Of a stretch of 64,000 nt of DNA, positions 40,488 to 49,260 are shown one piece after another. How positions within the stretch are numbered: position 1 is the first letter of the stretch; every line of letters starts with the position of its first letter. The stretch covers positions 186,001 through 250,000 of the forward strand of contig JADJVL010000005.1 in NCBI GenBank assembly GCA_016710635.1. The letters are read 5' to 3'. The position numbers and the translations under genes were made by a program. This stretch comes from Holophagaceae bacterium (GTDB lineage: Bacteria > Acidobacteriota > Holophagae > Holophagales > Holophagaceae). The notes below the pieces were generated by a model. That model was not told the origin of the DNA. It did no database searches and saw only the letters and a program-made list of their open reading frames with translations.

Positions 40488-41888
40488 ATGCGCCGTTTCC
40501 TCGCCTCTCTGCTGCTCTGCGCCGCTGCCGTGGCCCCGCTCTTCGCCGCCGAGCCGCCCCGGACGCTGCGGGTGGACTACAGCCACGCGGGCACCGCCAC
40601 CACGGAGGCCTTCGGCCTGGAGCGCGTGGTCCGCGAGCCCCTGCCCTGGCCCGGGAACCCCGCGAAGGCCGTGGATGATTCCAACCTGGGGCTCTGCAAA
40701 TTCGAAGTCCGGGATGCGAAGACCAAGGCCCTGCTCTACTCCCGCGGCTTCGCCAGCATCTTCGGCGAATGGCGGGACACGCCGGAGGCGAAGGTCCGCG
40801 CCCGGGCCTTCAGCGAATCCTTCCGCTTTCCCGAACCCGCAGACCCCGTGGAAGTGGTGCTCTTCCAGCGCACCCCGGAGCTGGGCTGGCAGGAGGTCTG
40901 GCGCGTCCCCGTGGACCCGAAGGCCCTGGACGTGGTGCAGGCGCCCCCGACAAACGCCGGTCCCCTCGTGCCGATCCTCAAGAGCGGCGATCCGGCCCAC
41001 AAGGTGGATCTCCTGATCCTGGGGGACGGCTACACCGCCGCCGAGCGGCCCAAGTTCGTGAAGGACGCCCGGCGCATGGCCCTCCTCCTCTTCGCGGAGG
41101 AGCCCTTCAAGTCCCGCATCAAGGACTTCAACGTCTGGGGCCTCTGTCCCGCCGCCAAGGAGAGCGGCATCTCCCGGCCCAGCACCGGCATCCACCGCCG
41201 CAGTCCCGTGGGCGCCACCTACGACGCCTTCGGCAGCGAGCGCTACATCCTCACCTTCGACAACCGCGCCTTCCGGGACCTGGCCTCCCAGGCCCCCTAC
41301 GACTTCGTGGAGATCCTGACCAACGGCCGCACCTACGGCGGCGGCGGCATCCATCAGCTCTACGCCACCGTGGCCTCGGACAACGCCTTCATGGCCTACC
41401 TCTTCGTCCACGAATTCGGCCACCACTTCGCCGGATTGGCGGACGAGTACTACACCAGCGACGTGGCCCTGGAGCTGGGCAAGCCCCGCCAGGAGCCCTG
41501 GGAGCCCAACGTCACCGCGGACCCGAAGAACCCCAAGTGGAAGGCCGCCCTGAGCCACGGCGTCGCGCTGCCGACCCCCTGGAAGAAGGGGGAATTCGAG
41601 ACCTTCAGCCACGCCATCCAGAAGGAGCGGCGGCAGCTCCGCGCGGACCGCAAGCCCGAAGCGGAGATGGAAGCCCTCTTCACCCGGGAGAAGATCCACG
41701 AAACCCAGCTTCTGAACCACGATGCCCACAGCGGCAAGGTGGGCGCCTTCGAAGGCGCGATGTACGAGGCCACCGGCTACTACCGCGCCCAGGAGGACTG
41801 CCTCATGTTCACCCGGGACGAGGTGGGCTTCTGCGCCGCCTGCCGCGCGGCGATCCAGAAGGTCATCGACCAGTATTCGGCCCGCTGA
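40488..41888 (+). CDS. M64-type (IgA peptidase-like) secreted metallopeptidase
   Basis: A 466-residue exported protein with a signal peptide (FLASLLLCAAAVAPLFAA). The zinc site is HEFGHHFAGLADEYY, the HExxHxxxxLxDE pattern of peptidase family M64, preceded by LLILGDGYTAAERPKFVKDA, also a family mark. A beta-rich N-terminal domain of about 150 residues comes first. The C-terminus holds a CLMF..CAAC pair that may form a disulphide. The start is the ATG at 40488. Targets are unknown. It sits between two FHA-GAF-SpoIIE phosphatase genes on the opposite strand. Confidence 0.9.
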   Translation: MRRFLASLLLCAAAVAPLFAAEPPRTLRVDYSHAGTATTEAFGLERVVREPLPWPGNPAKAVDDSNLGLCKFEVRDAKTKALLYSRGFASIFGEWRDTPEAKVRARAFSESFRFPEPADPVEVVLFQRTPELGWQEVWRVPVDPKALDVVQAPPTNAGPLVPILKSGDPAHKVDLLILGDGYTAAERPKFVKDARRMALLLFAEEPFKSRIKDFNVWGLCPAAKESGISRPSTGIHRRSPVGATYDAFGSERYILTFDNRAFRDLASQAPYDFVEILTNGRTYGGGGIHQLYATVASDNAFMAYLFVHEFGHHFAGLADEYYTSDVALELGKPRQEPWEPNVTADPKNPKWKAALSHGVALPTPWKKGEFETFSHAIQKERRQLRADRKPEAEMEALFTREKIHETQLLNHDAHSGKVGAFEGAMYEATGYYRAQEDCLMFTRDEVGFCAACRAAIQKVIDQYSAR

Positions 41889-41921
41889 CCCTAGGGCCAT
41901 CCAGGATTCCCACGCGGGTTC

Positions 41922-43565
41922 CTACTTCCTTCGGAGCAGGAAGAAGGTCTGGTCGTCCTTGGGGGACTGGCCGGCGAGGTGCTCCTGGAGGGCCAGCACC
42001 AGGGCGTGGCGGATCTCGAGGAGGGAGCGCTCCCCGTCCTTGGCCAGGACGGCCTTGAGGCCCTCGAGGCCGAACTCGTCGCCCCCAGGGGATTCCGCCT
42101 CCGCCAGGCCGTCCGTGTAGAGGAGCACCAGATCGCCGGAGGCGAGGGTGGTCTCGCCGTGGCCGTAGGGCGCCTGGCCCGGCAGCATGGCCAGGGGCAG
42201 GCCGGGGGCGTCGAGGACTTCGATGGCTCCGGATTGCCGGCGCAGCAGGGCCGGAGGATGGCCCGCGCAGGCGAAGCGGAGGCGGCCGTCGTCGGGTTCC
42301 AGGTGGACCAGGAAAGCGGTGATGTAGCGGTTGGATTCCGTGTGGCGGGCGAGGGTGCGCGACAGCCGTTCCAGAAGCACCGCCGGCAGGCTGGCCCAGT
42401 CGGTCCAGGCGTCCATGTAGGCGTGAAAGGTGACCATGAGCAGCCCAGGGCCCATGCCCTTCCCGCTCACGTCCGCCACCGCGGCACAGAGGCTGCCATC
42501 CTCCAGGATCCAGGAACCGTAGAGGTCCCCGGACACCCGCCAGGCCGGGGCGTTGAAGCCCAGTACCTCGTAGCCCTCCACGCAGGGCGGCCGGGCCGGC
42601 AGGAAGCCCTGCTGGATGCGCCGGGCGTGGCCCATCTCGGTCTCCAGAGCCCGGTGCTTGGTGGCCTCCGCCTCCATGCGCGCGGCGCGCACCCGCGAGG
42701 CGGCGAGATGGGCGATGACCGTGGCCAGGCGCAGGTCCTCCCGGTCGAAGCGGCGGGCCGGGTTCATCACGTCCACGTAGAGCACGCCCAGGATCTGGCC
42801 CTCCGCTTCCAGGGGCGTGGCCAGGGCGCTGCGGATGCCGAAGTTCACCATGGAGGCCGAGGCCTGGAAGGCCCCGTCGTTGCCGCCCCCGTCCGCCAGC
42901 AGGATGGCCTGGCCCTGGCCCAGGGCCGCGTCCACGAGGGTCCTGGGGATCTGGATCGCCGCGCCCTCCGGGCCGCCACCGCAGGAGGCCGCCGGATACA
43001 CCTGGCCGGCGGGATCCCGGAGCAGGATCGCGCCCCGGTCCGCGTGCAGATGGCTGTGGAGGGCCTCCAGCAGGCCCAGGAGCTGGGATTCCGCCGCCCC
43101 CTCCCGGGCCAGATCCGCCGCGACCTGCTCGAGCAGGGCCAGGGCCGCCTGGGCCCGCTGGCCTTCGGTGACGGGCACGCCGCCGCGGCGCAGCTCCTCG
43201 GCGGCGAGCATGAGGGAAGGCACCCAGGGGGCGGTCTCCCGGGCCTGGATGACCACCGCGGGACCCGTTTCCGTGGCGTCGCAGACCTTGATCTTGAGAT
43301 TGCCCGGCGAAAGCTCGTCCCCGGTGCCGATGGGCGCGGGCGTCGTCAGCTTGGCCCCGTTCAGCCGGGTGCCGTTCTTCGAGCCGAGGTCCTCGGCGAG
43401 CCACTGGCCCCGGCTGAACCGCACGCAGGCGTGATGCCGGCTGAGGCTCAGGTCCTCCAGGGCCACGTCGTTGTCGGAAGCGCGGCCCAGCTTGTAGACG
43501 CCATGTTCCGGATCCAGGGACACGGAGGGATGGCCAGGAATGACCAGGACGAGTTTCGGGGGCAT
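41922..43565 (-). CDS. FHA-GAF-SpoIIE (PP2C-type) serine phosphatase 2
   Basis: A 547-residue paralogue of the 38626-40266 protein with the same domain order. FHA: LGRASDNDVALEDLSLSRHHACVRF and LGSKNGTRLNG. GAF: about 160-310, with RGAILLRDPAGQVYPAAS. Coiled coil: around 315-335. SpoIIE: FNAPAWRVSGDLYGSW, AVADVSGKGMGPGLLM, FACAGHPPALLR, LYTDGLAEAES. The two copies share order and motifs but differ widely in the linkers, so the duplication is old. It is divergent from the first kinase of the array with about 150 bases between, so a shared regulatory region is possible. Confidence 0.93.
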   Translation of the reverse strand: MPPKLVLVIPGHPSVSLDPEHGVYKLGRASDNDVALEDLSLSRHHACVRFSRGQWLAEDLGSKNGTRLNGAKLTTPAPIGTGDELSPGNLKIKVCDATETGPAVVIQARETAPWVPSLMLAAEELRRGGVPVTEGQRAQAALALLEQVAADLAREGAAESQLLGLLEALHSHLHADRGAILLRDPAGQVYPAASCGGGPEGAAIQIPRTLVDAALGQGQAILLADGGGNDGAFQASASMVNFGIRSALATPLEAEGQILGVLYVDVMNPARRFDREDLRLATVIAHLAASRVRAARMEAEATKHRALETEMGHARRIQQGFLPARPPCVEGYEVLGFNAPAWRVSGDLYGSWILEDGSLCAAVADVSGKGMGPGLLMVTFHAYMDAWTDWASLPAVLLERLSRTLARHTESNRYITAFLVHLEPDDGRLRFACAGHPPALLRRQSGAIEVLDAPGLPLAMLPGQAPYGHGETTLASGDLVLLYTDGLAEAESPGGDEFGLEGLKAVLAKDGERSLLEIRHALVLALQEHLAGQSPKDDQTFFLLRRK

Positions 43566-43718
43566 CGCCTACGAATGTATTAGCACTGCCGGAATTGGGA
43601 AGGGCGGATTCGCCGCTTCCGAACCTGCCGCTCCAGGGCCCTACGAAGCCAGGGGCTCCGCCTCCGCCCCCGGCCTGCGTTACCCTTCCCGCACCACCCT
43701 TCCCTGAGATCCTCCCCG

Positions 43719-46430
43719 ATGGCACCTGGCGGCACCTCCTTCGAGCCCGGCGCGCGGCTCGGCCCCTACGAGCTGCAGGAGGAGCTCGGCCACGGCGGCA
43801 TGGGCGCGGTGTACCGGGCCCGGGACACGCGCCTGCACCGGGACGTGGCGGTGAAGGTGCTGCGCGCGGGGCTGGGGGAGAACGCGGACCGGCTGCGGCG
43901 CTTTGAGCAGGAGGCCCGCACCGTGGCCCAGCTCCACCACACGAATGTGCTGGCCATCTTCGATGTGGGCGCCGAGGACGGCACGCCCTATCTGGTCATG
44001 GAGCTGCTGGAGGGGGAAACCCTCCAGTCCCGCCTCAAGCGTGGGCCCCTGCGCCCCCACGAGGCCCTCGACACCGCCCGGCAGCTGGCCCGGGGCCTCG
44101 CCGCCGCCCATGCCCGGGAGATCCTCCACCGGGACCTCAAGCCCGCCAACGTCTTCCTCACCCGGGACGGGCTCGTGAAGGTCCTCGACTTCGGCCTCGC
44201 CAAGCTCATGGTCGAGCAGCCCCGCATGGACGACGCCGAAGCGCCGACCCGCAACCTCCACACCGGCTCCGGCGTGATCATGGGCACCGTGGGCTATCTC
44301 TCGCCGGAGCAGATCCGGGGCCAGGGCGCGGACAGCCGCAGCGACATCTTCGCCTTCGGCTGCGTCCTCTGGGAGATGTGCGTCGGGGAAGCGCCCTTCC
44401 AGGGAGCCTCCGACGTGGAGGTGATGCACGCCATCCTGAAGGACGAGCCCCGGGCCGAGCGGTCCCATCCCATCGTCCCCGGCGGCGTGGACGCCATCCT
44501 CTCCCACTGCCTGGAGAAGGATCCCGCCTTCCGCTTCCAGAGCGCCCAGGACCTGCTCTTCGCGCTGGAGGCGACCACCGCGGCCACCCAGGGCAGCGAC
44601 GCGTCCACCCAGACCCTGCTCCGGCCCCGCAGCGGCCCGAATTCCGCGGCCCCTCCGTCCCCCACCGCGCGGCGCGGCTGGCGGGCCGCGGCCCTCCTCG
44701 CCGCGGGCGTGGCCCTCGGCGGCGCCCTCGCGGCCCTGGCCCTCTGGCCCCGGAAGGTGGACATCCCCGAGATCCGCGGGATCACCTTTTCCGGCCTGGA
44801 CGATTCGCCCTCCGCCTCCCCGGACGGCCGCACCATCGCCTTCTCCTCCTGGCGGGACGGGCATCCCCGCATCTGGCTCAAGCAGCTGGACACCGGCAGC
44901 GAGGCGGCCCTCACCGGCGGCTCGGACACCCTGCCCCGCTTCTCCCGGGACGGCGCCACCCTGCTCTTCGTCCGCAACGAGCCCGAAGGCTCCTCCCTCT
45001 ACCGCGTGCCGGCCCTGGGGGGCGAAGCGCGCAAGCTCGTCAGCAACGCCGTGGCCGGGGACTTCTCCCCGGACGGAAGGAATGTGGCCTGGATCCGGTG
45101 GGTCCACGAAGGCGGGGTGATCACCAGCATCCTGGGCGTCGCCACCCGGAGCGGCGCCAAGCCAAGGCCCGTCGCCCGCTTCAGCGGCGTGGCCCTCACG
45201 GCTCCCCGCTGGTCCCCGGACGGCGCGCAGATCGCCGTCACCAGCGGCGGCACCGTCGGCCAGACCAGCGCCTTCCGCGCCCGCATCTACCTGGCGAATC
45301 CGGAAAACGGCCGGACGAAGGAGATCGTGCCGCCCTCCAGCGCCGGCACCCTTTCCAGCGTGGCCTGGATCAGCCCGCAGGCGCTCCTGTTCTGCCAGAG
45401 CGAGACCGTGAACCAGGCGGCGGGCAGTTCGGGCCGGGTCTACCGCCTGGACCTCCCCTCCGGCGCCATGGAGGCCATCCTCGCGACCCCCAGCAGCCTC
45501 AGCCTGGACCTCCTCTCCGGCGGACGGCTCATCTTCGACGCCCGTTCCCCCAAGGAGAACCTGCGGGAATTCCCGGTGGCCGGCGGGGCGCCCGCCTGGA
45601 TCACCAAGGGGAACAGCACGGACCGGCAGCCGGTCTTCGCCCCCGATGGCCGCTGGGTCCTCTTCACCAGCAACCGGGGCGGCAACATGGACCTCTGGGC
45701 CGTCTCCCGCATGGATGGCGCCGTGCGGCGGCTCACCGACGATCCCGCCAACGACTGGGACCCGGCCTACTCCCACGACGGCAAGCGCATCCTCTGGAGC
45801 TCGGACCGGTCGGGCCACTTCGAGATCTGGATGGCGGACGCCGATGGCAGCGGCGCGGTGCAGATCAGCGCCGACGGCGACGACGCCGAGAATCCCACCA
45901 TGACCGGCGACGGGGAGTGGGTGGTCTACGCCTCCTTCAACCCCGCCAAGGCCGGCGTGTGGAAGATGCGTCCCGACGGCCGGGAGGCCACCCGCCTCGT
46001 GGAAGGGGCGGTGAACCTGCCGGAAGCCAGCCCCGACGGCCGCTACGCCCTCTACCAGACCACCCTGGGGCCGGGCCGCTTCGCCGTGCGGGTGGTGCGG
46101 CTCGCCGACGGCGCCCTCGAGCCCAGCCAGATCGAGGTGCAGGCGAGCCAGCGCACGATCTCGGACCTGGGGCGGGCGCGCTGGGGCCGGGACGGCCGGT
46201 CCATCCACTTCATCGCCCAGAACGCCGCCGGGGTGAACGGCATCTTCGTGCAGGATTTCGAGCCCGGCCGGGATGTCGGCGCCACCCGCAGGCCCCTCCT
46301 GGGCTTCGATCCGGACCTGAACACCGAATCCTTCGGGCTGGGACCGGACGGCGCCACCCTGGCGGTGGCGGGCCTGGACCAGACCTACACCGTCATGATC
46401 GCCACCGGCGTGCCGGGACTGAAACGCTAG
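43719..46430 (+). CDS. Membrane Ser/Thr kinase 1 with PD40/beta-propeller sensor
   Basis: A 903-residue PknB-type kinase. Cytoplasmic kinase domain about 17-285: glycine loop LGHGGMGAVYRARD, VAVKVL, HRDLKPANVF, DFGLAKL and activation-segment end GTVGYLSPEQ. A Pro/Thr-rich linker, one transmembrane helix (about 320-342) and an external C-terminal domain of about 550 residues follow. This domain has repeated TolB/WD40-like blades (SPDGRTIAFSSWRDG, APDGRWVLFTSNRGG, SHDGKRILWSSDRSG). All catalytic residues are intact. It belongs to sensor class B with kinases 2 and 6. It is first in the array. An open antisense frame over it is rejected. Confidence 0.93.
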   Translation: MAPGGTSFEPGARLGPYELQEELGHGGMGAVYRARDTRLHRDVAVKVLRAGLGENADRLRRFEQEARTVAQLHHTNVLAIFDVGAEDGTPYLVMELLEGETLQSRLKRGPLRPHEALDTARQLARGLAAAHAREILHRDLKPANVFLTRDGLVKVLDFGLAKLMVEQPRMDDAEAPTRNLHTGSGVIMGTVGYLSPEQIRGQGADSRSDIFAFGCVLWEMCVGEAPFQGASDVEVMHAILKDEPRAERSHPIVPGGVDAILSHCLEKDPAFRFQSAQDLLFALEATTAATQGSDASTQTLLRPRSGPNSAAPPSPTARRGWRAAALLAAGVALGGALAALALWPRKVDIPEIRGITFSGLDDSPSASPDGRTIAFSSWRDGHPRIWLKQLDTGSEAALTGGSDTLPRFSRDGATLLFVRNEPEGSSLYRVPALGGEARKLVSNAVAGDFSPDGRNVAWIRWVHEGGVITSILGVATRSGAKPRPVARFSGVALTAPRWSPDGAQIAVTSGGTVGQTSAFRARIYLANPENGRTKEIVPPSSAGTLSSVAWISPQALLFCQSETVNQAAGSSGRVYRLDLPSGAMEAILATPSSLSLDLLSGGRLIFDARSPKENLREFPVAGGAPAWITKGNSTDRQPVFAPDGRWVLFTSNRGGNMDLWAVSRMDGAVRRLTDDPANDWDPAYSHDGKRILWSSDRSGHFEIWMADADGSGAVQISADGDDAENPTMTGDGEWVVYASFNPAKAGVWKMRPDGREATRLVEGAVNLPEASPDGRYALYQTTLGPGRFAVRVVRLADGALEPSQIEVQASQRTISDLGRARWGRDGRSIHFIAQNAAGVNGIFVQDFEPGRDVGATRRPLLGFDPDLNTESFGLGPDGATLAVAGLDQTYTVMIATGVPGLKR

Positions 46431-46478
46431 GCAGGCGCTAGACACTCGCCCACCACCCATGAGCCTCGCCCACATCCC

Positions 46479-49187
46479 ATGACCCTCGTCCCCGGCACCC
46501 GACTCGGCCCCTATGAAGTCCTCGCACCCCTCGGCGCGGGGAGCATGGGGGAGGTGTATCGCGCCAGGGACGGCCGCCTCGGCCGCGACGTGGCGGTGAA
46601 GATCCTGCCCCGGGCCTTCGTCGAGGACGAGACCCGGTTGCGCCGCTTCAACCTGGAGGCGAAGGCCGTCGCCGCCCTCAGCCATCCCAACATCCTGAGC
46701 CTCTTCGATACGGGGACCGTGGAGGGCCTGCCCTACCTCGTCATGGAGCTGCTGGACGGCGGCACCCTGCGGCAACGGCTGGACCAGGGGCTGCCGACGC
46801 CGCGGCGCGCGGTGGAGATCGCGGCACAGATCGCGAACGGCCTCTTCGCCGCCCACGAAAAGGGCATCGTCCACCGGGACCTCAAGCCCGAGAACATCTT
46901 CCTGACCCAGGGCGGCCAGGTGAAGATCCTCGACTTCGGCCTCGCCAAGCTGATGCCCGCCGTGGCCCTGCCCGCCGGCGGCGATGCCACGGATCCCGGC
47001 CTCGCCTCGGCGCCGGAGGGCACCCTCGCCGGGGTCATGGTGGGGTCCATCAACTACATGTCCCCGGAGCACGCGAAGGCCGGCGACGTGGATCCCCGCT
47101 CCGACATCTTCTCCCTCGGCGTGATCCTCTACGAGATGCTCGCCGGGCACCGCCCCTTCGAAGGCGGCAGCCCGGTGGAGGTCCTCACCGCGATGCTGCG
47201 GGACGACCCGCCGCCCCCTACGCCGCCGAAGGGCGCGCTGCCCGCGGGCCTGGGCGGGCTGGTGCTCCACTGCCTGGAGAAGGCGCCGGAGAACCGCTTC
47301 CAGTCCGCGAAGGACCTGGCCTACGACCTGGAAGGCTTGGCTGCGGCCGGCAGCCAGGATGGCGCCGAGGCCTCTCTCCCAGTGGACCCGAAGCGGCGCT
47401 TCCCCGCGTTGCCCCGTCCTGTCCTCGCCACCCTCGCCCTGCTGGCCCTCGCCGCCGCCGGCGCGGCGGGCCATTTCTGGAAGCGGCCCGTGGCCGAATC
47501 CCGGGGAAGGGTGCGGTACATCAGCTATTCGGGCCACGACACTTCGCCCGCGGCCTCCCCGGACGGACGCACCCTGGCCTTCTGCTCCGACCGGGACGGC
47601 ACGCCCCGCATCTGGCTGAAGCAGTTGAAGGGAGGCAGCGAAATCGCCCTCACCACCGGCCCCGACGACTTCCCCCGCTTCTCCCCGGACGGCGGCACCC
47701 TGCTCTTCACCCGCACCCAGGGCGGCCGGAGCGACCTCTACAAGGTGGCGGTGCTGGGCGGGGAGCCAAGAAAGCTGGTGGAGGACGCCGCCGACGGGGA
47801 CTGGTCCCCGGACGGCCGGCGCATCGTCTTCATGCGGTGGCGGCAGGAGGCCGACCGCACCGCTTCCATGATCGCCCTCGCCGATGCGGACGGCGGCAGC
47901 CAGCGGGAAATCGCGCGCCTCACCCAGTCGCGGCTGCTCGCCCATCCCCGCTGGTCCCCGGACGGGCGCACCCTCGCCATCAGCGGCGGCGCCCAGCAGG
48001 CGGGGGAGCCCCAGTCCATCCTGCTGCTGGACGCCGATGGCCGGAACATGCGCACCCTGCAGCCCCTGCGCTCCGTGGGTTTCGTGTCCGCGGTGGCGTG
48101 GCTGGGGCCCACCGAGCTGCTCTATTCCCAGGCCGAATCCGTGGTGGGGGACAGCGCGGGCTCCTCCGCCAACATCATCCGCCAGGACATCCGTGGCGGG
48201 CGCCCCCGCGCCATCCTCTGGAGCCCTCACAGCTGCCTCCTCCTCGACCTCGCAGGTCCCGGGCGACTCGTCTTCGACGCCCGTTCCCCAAGGCAGAACC
48301 TGCAGGAACTCCCCCTCGACGGAAAGGGCGGCGGCCGCTGGCTCTCCCGGGGCAACGGCACCGACCGCCAGCCCGTCTTCACCCCCGACGGCGCCTGGGT
48401 GGCCTTTTCCTCCAACCGTTCCGGCAATCTGGACCTCTGGTCGATCTCCACCGTGGACGGCACCGTGCGGCACCTCACCGACGACGAGGCCGAGGACTGG
48501 GACCCGGGTTTCACCCCGGACGGGAAGCACCTGCTCTGGAGCTCCAACCGCTCGGGCCACTTCGAGATCTGGATCGCCAACGCCGACGGCAGCGAGGCCC
48601 GCCAGCTGAGCCGGGACGGGGCCGACGCGGAGAATCCCACCGCCACCCGGGACGGCCGCTGGATCGTCTACAAGTCCGGCCATCCCCAGAACCTGGGCCT
48701 GTGGAAGATCCACCCGGATGGCACCGGACCCACCCAGCTCGTGCCCGGCAACATCGGCCTGCCGGAGGTGTCCCCGGATGGCCGCCACGCCCTCTACCGC
48801 ATCAGCCCGGGTCCCCGCAGCTTCTCCATCCGGGTCGTCGAGATCGAGAGCGGCAAGGTGCTGCCCTTCCACATCGACATCGAGGTGGTGAAGGTCACCC
48901 CGGCCACCCTGGGCCGCGCCCGGTGGACGCCCGATGGCCGCGCCATCGTCTTCACCGCCCAGGACGCCCGGGGCGTGAACGGGCTCTTCGAGAAGGCCTT
49001 TGTTCCGGAAGGCGGCGATCCCAGCAGCCGGAAAGCCCTGGCGGCCTTCGATTCCGAGCGGATCACGGAATCCTTCGGGATCTCCCCGGACGGGACCCGG
49101 GTCGTGGTCGCCGGGTGGGAGCAGCTGTTCAGCCTCATGAGCGCCGAGGAAGTGCCCGGCCTGCCCGTCCCGCGCCGGGGACCGTGA
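46479..49187 (+). CDS. Membrane Ser/Thr kinase 2 with PD40/beta-propeller sensor
   Basis: A 902-residue kinase. Kinase domain: [37 protein letters not shown] and INYMSPEH. Transmembrane helix about 310-332 ([19 protein letters not shown]). The sensor is class [45 protein letters not shown] and [20 protein letters not shown] blades, closely similar in order to kinase 1. It starts 48 bases after kinase 1. The ligand is unknown; blades of this kind in TolB bind protein or peptide partners. Confidence 0.93.
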   Translation: MTLVPGTRLGPYEVLAPLGAGSMGEVYRARDGRLGRDVAVKILPRAFVEDETRLRRFNLEAKAVAALSHPNILSLFDTGTVEGLPYLVMELLDGGTLRQRLDQGLPTPRRAVEIAAQIANGLFAAHEKGIVHRDLKPENIFLTQGGQVKILDFGLAKLMPAVALPAGGDATDPGLASAPEGTLAGVMVGSINYMSPEHAKAGDVDPRSDIFSLGVILYEMLAGHRPFEGGSPVEVLTAMLRDDPPPPTPPKGALPAGLGGLVLHCLEKAPENRFQSAKDLAYDLEGLAAAGSQDGAEASLPVDPKRRFPALPRPVLATLALLALAAAGAAGHFWKRPVAESRGRVRYISYSGHDTSPAASPDGRTLAFCSDRDGTPRIWLKQLKGGSEIALTTGPDDFPRFSPDGGTLLFTRTQGGRSDLYKVAVLGGEPRKLVEDAADGDWSPDGRRIVFMRWRQEADRTASMIALADADGGSQREIARLTQSRLLAHPRWSPDGRTLAISGGAQQAGEPQSILLLDADGRNMRTLQPLRSVGFVSAVAWLGPTELLYSQAESVVGDSAGSSANIIRQDIRGGRPRAILWSPHSCLLLDLAGPGRLVFDARSPRQNLQELPLDGKGGGRWLSRGNGTDRQPVFTPDGAWVAFSSNRSGNLDLWSISTVDGTVRHLTDDEAEDWDPGFTPDGKHLLWSSNRSGHFEIWIANADGSEARQLSRDGADAENPTATRDGRWIVYKSGHPQNLGLWKIHPDGTGPTQLVPGNIGLPEVSPDGRHALYRISPGPRSFSIRVVEIESGKVLPFHIDIEVVKVTPATLGRARWTPDGRAIVFTAQDARGVNGLFEKAFVPEGGDPSSRKALAAFDSERITESFGISPDGTRVVVAGWEQLFSLMSAEEVPGLPVPRRGP

Positions 49188-49260
49188 GGGTCCGGAAGCC
49201 TTCCGGCGATTCGGGGACCCGGGGCGGCGACCCGGACAGTAGGATAAGGGCCACCGCCCC

